Positions 61,794 to 64,000 of a DNA stretch of 64,000 nucleotides are shown in pieces. The translations under genes and the position numbers were made by a program. Below the pieces are notes generated by a model, which saw only the letters and a program-made list of their open reading frames with translations, ran no database searches and had not been told where the DNA came from. The DNA is taken from positions 124,001 through 188,000 of the forward strand of contig NC_003413.1 in the NCBI RefSeq assembly GCF_000007305.1, given 5' to 3'. Positions within the stretch are counted from its first letter, which is position 1, and each line of letters opens with the position of its first letter. The DNA is from Pyrococcus furiosus DSM 3638 (GTDB lineage Archaea > Methanobacteriota_B > Thermococci > Thermococcales > Thermococcaceae).

Positions 61794-62105
61794 ATGGAGG
61801 AAATACTTAGGGAGATCGTTAAGGCAGAAAGACTCGCTGAAGAGAGAATTGAAGCAGCAAAAGTTGAGGCTAAAAAAATTATCCAAAATGCTAGGGAAGA
61901 AGCAAAAAAGCTTGAGGAAGAAATTCTGAAAAAAGCTGAAGAAGAGGGAAAGAGGATAATTGAATCAAAAAAGGCTGAAGGAGAACAAGAAGCTAAGAAA
62001 ATCAGAGAGGAAGGAGAAAAAGAAATTGAAGAATTAAAGGTAAAAGCTGAGGAAAAGTTTGAAACGGCTGTTTCTGAATGTTTGAGAATAATAAGAGGGG
62101 TGTAG
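61794..62105 (+). CDS. atpH: A/V-type ATP synthase subunit H (peripheral stalk)
   Basis: About 103 residues, an almost continuous charged helix (REIVKAERLAEERIEAAK... KKIREEGEKEIEELK), which forms the peripheral stalk coiled-coil with subunit E. It is the first gene of the operon H-I-K-E-C-F-A-B-D; only H and most of I fall in the window. ATGs at 61779, 61785 and 61788 are also in frame, but 61794 (MEEILREIVK) matches the family start. Confidence 0.92.
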   Translation: MEEILREIVKAERLAEERIEAAKVEAKKIIQNAREEAKKLEEEILKKAEEEGKRIIESKKAEGEQEAKKIREEGEKEIEELKVKAEEKFETAVSECLRIIRGV

Positions 62106-62106
62106 T

Positions 62107-64000
62107 ATGTTCAAACCAGAAGAGATGGTTAAGATTGAGCTAATTTCTTTAGCGAGATATAGAGATATTATAATGACTTATCTCCATGAAAGGGGAGTCG
62201 TTCAGCTTGAAGAAGTTCCAATAGAGGATATCCAACACGATGCTCCAAACGAGTATTATAGGAAGGCCACATCTTACAGCATTACAATGGGAAGGTTAGT
62301 AGATACCCTGAAAGGATTTCTTCCTCCCAGAAAAACCAGTATTAAGGAGTTTATTTTTCCAAAAGAGAGAGAAAAGAGAGTGTATACCTATAGAGGGATA
62401 GAAGATCTAGTAAAGGATGTGGAGAAATTTCTTAGTGAAGTTGAGCCTAAAATTAGAGAAGTTGAAACTCAGCTAACAGCGATTAATAATAGAATTGCCA
62501 ATATTAGGGAAATTATTAACACCCTTGAGTTACTCTCTTCATTGAACATCGAGATTGAATATCTAATTCCTGGAAGTTTCTTGGCTATTGAAGTTGGTAA
62601 AATTGAGAGGGAGAGAGTTGAAAAGCTTATTGGCGAGTTAAAAAATGAGCTTGGTGACAAAGTTTTTATCCTGAGAAGAGATCTTGGGACAATTTCTCTA
62701 TTGGTTGTTGTTACCCTGAAAGAGTTCCAGGGTAAGCTTACTTCAATTTTAGCCAAATATGGGTTTGAAAAGGTTGAAATTCCCAGGGAGAGAGGGCATC
62801 CTAGAGAGTTAATTCCAAAATATAATGAGCTTCTTAAGGAAGAAATGAAAAAATTGGAAGAGATAAGGAAAAAGGGAAGAGAGTTTGCAGAAAAATACTA
62901 CGAAGACTTAGTCTTCTACAAGGAACTTATGGATAATGAGAGGGATAAGGCCAACTATTTGAGTTATCTAGCAAGAACTGAACTTACAGTCGCCTTAGTA
63001 GGATGGCTCCCAAAGAAGAATGTTGAAGAGGTTGTTGAAGGAATAAAGAATCTAACGGGGGGAAAAGTCTACATTAACATTAGAGAACCCGAGCCTAATG
63101 AGATAGAGGAAGTTCCTGTCAAGCTAAAGAATCCCGAATTCATAAGCCAGTTTGAAATGTTAACCGAGATGTATGGTGTTCCTAAATATAACGAACTTGA
63201 TCCTACCCCAATATTGGCATTTACGTACTCGTTTTTCTTTGGGTTCATGCTCACTGACTTTATGTATGGTTTGCTCCTGGGAATAGTTTCGGCATTGTTA
63301 GTAAAGGGACATTCAAAAATGAAGGATGGAACTTGGAAGTTTGCTAAGATAATGTTGTGGTCTTCGGTCTTCACAATGCTCTTAGGTGCCCTTTTTGGAA
63401 GCTACTTTGGCAATGCTCTTGATATGGCGGGATTCAAAGTTCCCAGGATAATGGATGCTATGGAGGAGGCATTGACAGTCCTAATCATAGCTTTGGCAAT
63501 AGGACTTGGGCATTTATTCACAGGTTATGTCCTTGGATTTATCGTGAAGTGGAAAAATGGAGACAAAGTTGGCGCAATCCTTGACCAGTTATCTTGGATA
63601 CTAATAATCCTCGGCGTTACTCTGTTCGCCATATCTTCGAGAATTGATTTACCAAAATTAGCATGGATGTCAGTCTTTGGTGCGGGAGCAGTACTATTCA
63701 TAATAGGCGAATTCAAAAACAACGGACTTATGGCCTTACTTTTAGTGATTTCAGATTTCTTCGGATTTGTGGGGAATTGGCTGAGCTACGCAAGATTAAT
63801 GGCCCTGGCATTAGCAACTGCTGGAATAGCTCTTGTGATAAACATAATGGTTCAAATGATATGGGGATTCAAGATAGGGCCTGTTCCCCTGGGAATTATT
63901 GTTGGAGCAATAGTCTTTATTGGAGGACACATATTCTCCACTGCGATAAACGCTCTTGGGGCATTTGTTCACGCTCTCCGTTTGCACTATGTTGAGTTTT
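62107..64000 (+). CDS. atpI: A/V-type ATP synthase subunit I, C-terminus outside the window
   Basis: An open frame from ATG 62107 to the right edge (631 residues seen). The cytosolic N-terminal half (MFKPEEMVKIELISLARYRD... long helices, ARTELTVALVGWLP) is the stalk-binding part. From about residue 375 it is a membrane domain: ILAFTYSFFFGFMLTDFMYGLLLG, the conserved SYARLMALALATAGIALVIN with the Arg essential for ion passage, and the ending FVHALRLHYVEF with another conserved Arg. It is the stator of the rotary motor. It starts 1 nt after the atpH stop. Confidence 0.97.
   Translation, partial: MFKPEEMVKIELISLARYRDIIMTYLHERGVVQLEEVPIEDIQHDAPNEYYRKATSYSITMGRLVDTLKGFLPPRKTSIKEFIFPKEREKRVYTYRGIEDLVKDVEKFLSEVEPKIREVETQLTAINNRIANIREIINTLELLSSLNIEIEYLIPGSFLAIEVGKIERERVEKLIGELKNELGDKVFILRRDLGTISLLVVVTLKEFQGKLTSILAKYGFEKVEIPRERGHPRELIPKYNELLKEEMKKLEEIRKKGREFAEKYYEDLVFYKELMDNERDKANYLSYLARTELTVALVGWLPKKNVEEVVEGIKNLTGGKVYINIREPEPNEIEEVPVKLKNPEFISQFEMLTEMYGVPKYNELDPTPILAFTYSFFFGFMLTDFMYGLLLGIVSALLVKGHSKMKDGTWKFAKIMLWSSVFTMLLGALFGSYFGNALDMAGFKVPRIMDAMEEALTVLIIALAIGLGHLFTGYVLGFIVKWKNGDKVGAILDQLSWILIILGVTLFAISSRIDLPKLAWMSVFGAGAVLFIIGEFKNNGLMALLLVISDFFGFVGNWLSYARLMALALATAGIALVINIMVQMIWGFKIGPVPLGIIVGAIVFIGGHIFSTAINALGAFVHALRLHYVEF

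Overview
The window comes from a hyperthermophilic archaeon of the Thermococcales. It is almost certainly Pyrococcus and most like P. furiosus. The evidence is an AT-rich genome with a very GC-rich 16S-tRNA(Ala)-23S operon, archaeal BRE/TATA promoters, guide sRNAs with C/D and H/ACA boxes, a class I lysyl-tRNA synthetase, TrmBL1, an AglB/Stt3 oligosaccharyltransferase, Kae1, SecDF, an archaeal proteasome beta subunit, and the start of the A/V-type ATPase operon. Genes are dense, on both strands, often with 1-14 nt overlaps.

Layout. 1-1135: truncated sugar-binding lipoprotein gene (minus strand). 1267-2665: IS605-type remnant with a left-end hairpin, a ribbon-helix-helix ORF and a TnpB-like protein without zinc finger. 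2676-12581: aminotransferase, a structured ncRNA, ribose-1,5-bisphosphate isomerase, trmBL1, an XPB-type helicase, speE, an AAA+ ATPase and membrane proteins. 12630-17783: rRNA operon with both processing stems and bulge-helix-bulge motifs visible. 17849-38310: mostly housekeeping and poorly known genes (DUF2139, DUF366, lysS, an HprK-like P-loop protein, a ferritin-DUF835 fusion, two MFS transporters, PhoU, asparaginase, radical SAM, TrmO, TrkA_C proteins, purC/purF). 38480-46520: asnS, a cluster of guide RNAs, aglB/stt3, glmS, another C/D sRNA, a secreted HELVH protein and psmB. 46595-57531: tldD/tldE pair, DUF257, ECF S component, cysteine desulfurase, HAD, SLOG, S2P protease, NSUN6-like RNA methyltransferase, flippase-like protein, DUF835 and a small membrane ORF. 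57525-64000: kae1, secF-secD, a TrkA-type NAD-binding protein, atpH and truncated atpI.

The most striking result is a set of guide RNAs that can be matched to the rRNA genes in the same window. A C/D sRNA on the minus strand (39876-39930) carries 12-nt and 10-nt perfect complements to 23S. Five nt upstream of it is an H/ACA hairpin whose pocket fits 16S with the exact 14-nt spacing to ACA. A divergent C/D sRNA (40062-40118) carries 11-nt and 10-nt complements to 23S. A further C/D sRNA lies at 44853-44910. The last two both run antisense into the 3' end of a protein gene, with box C' at the host gene's stop codon.

Coordinates of rRNA ends, promoters and sRNA ends are estimates from conserved sequence. 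Starts were moved from the longest ORF where a Shine-Dalgarno site or family length argued for it.
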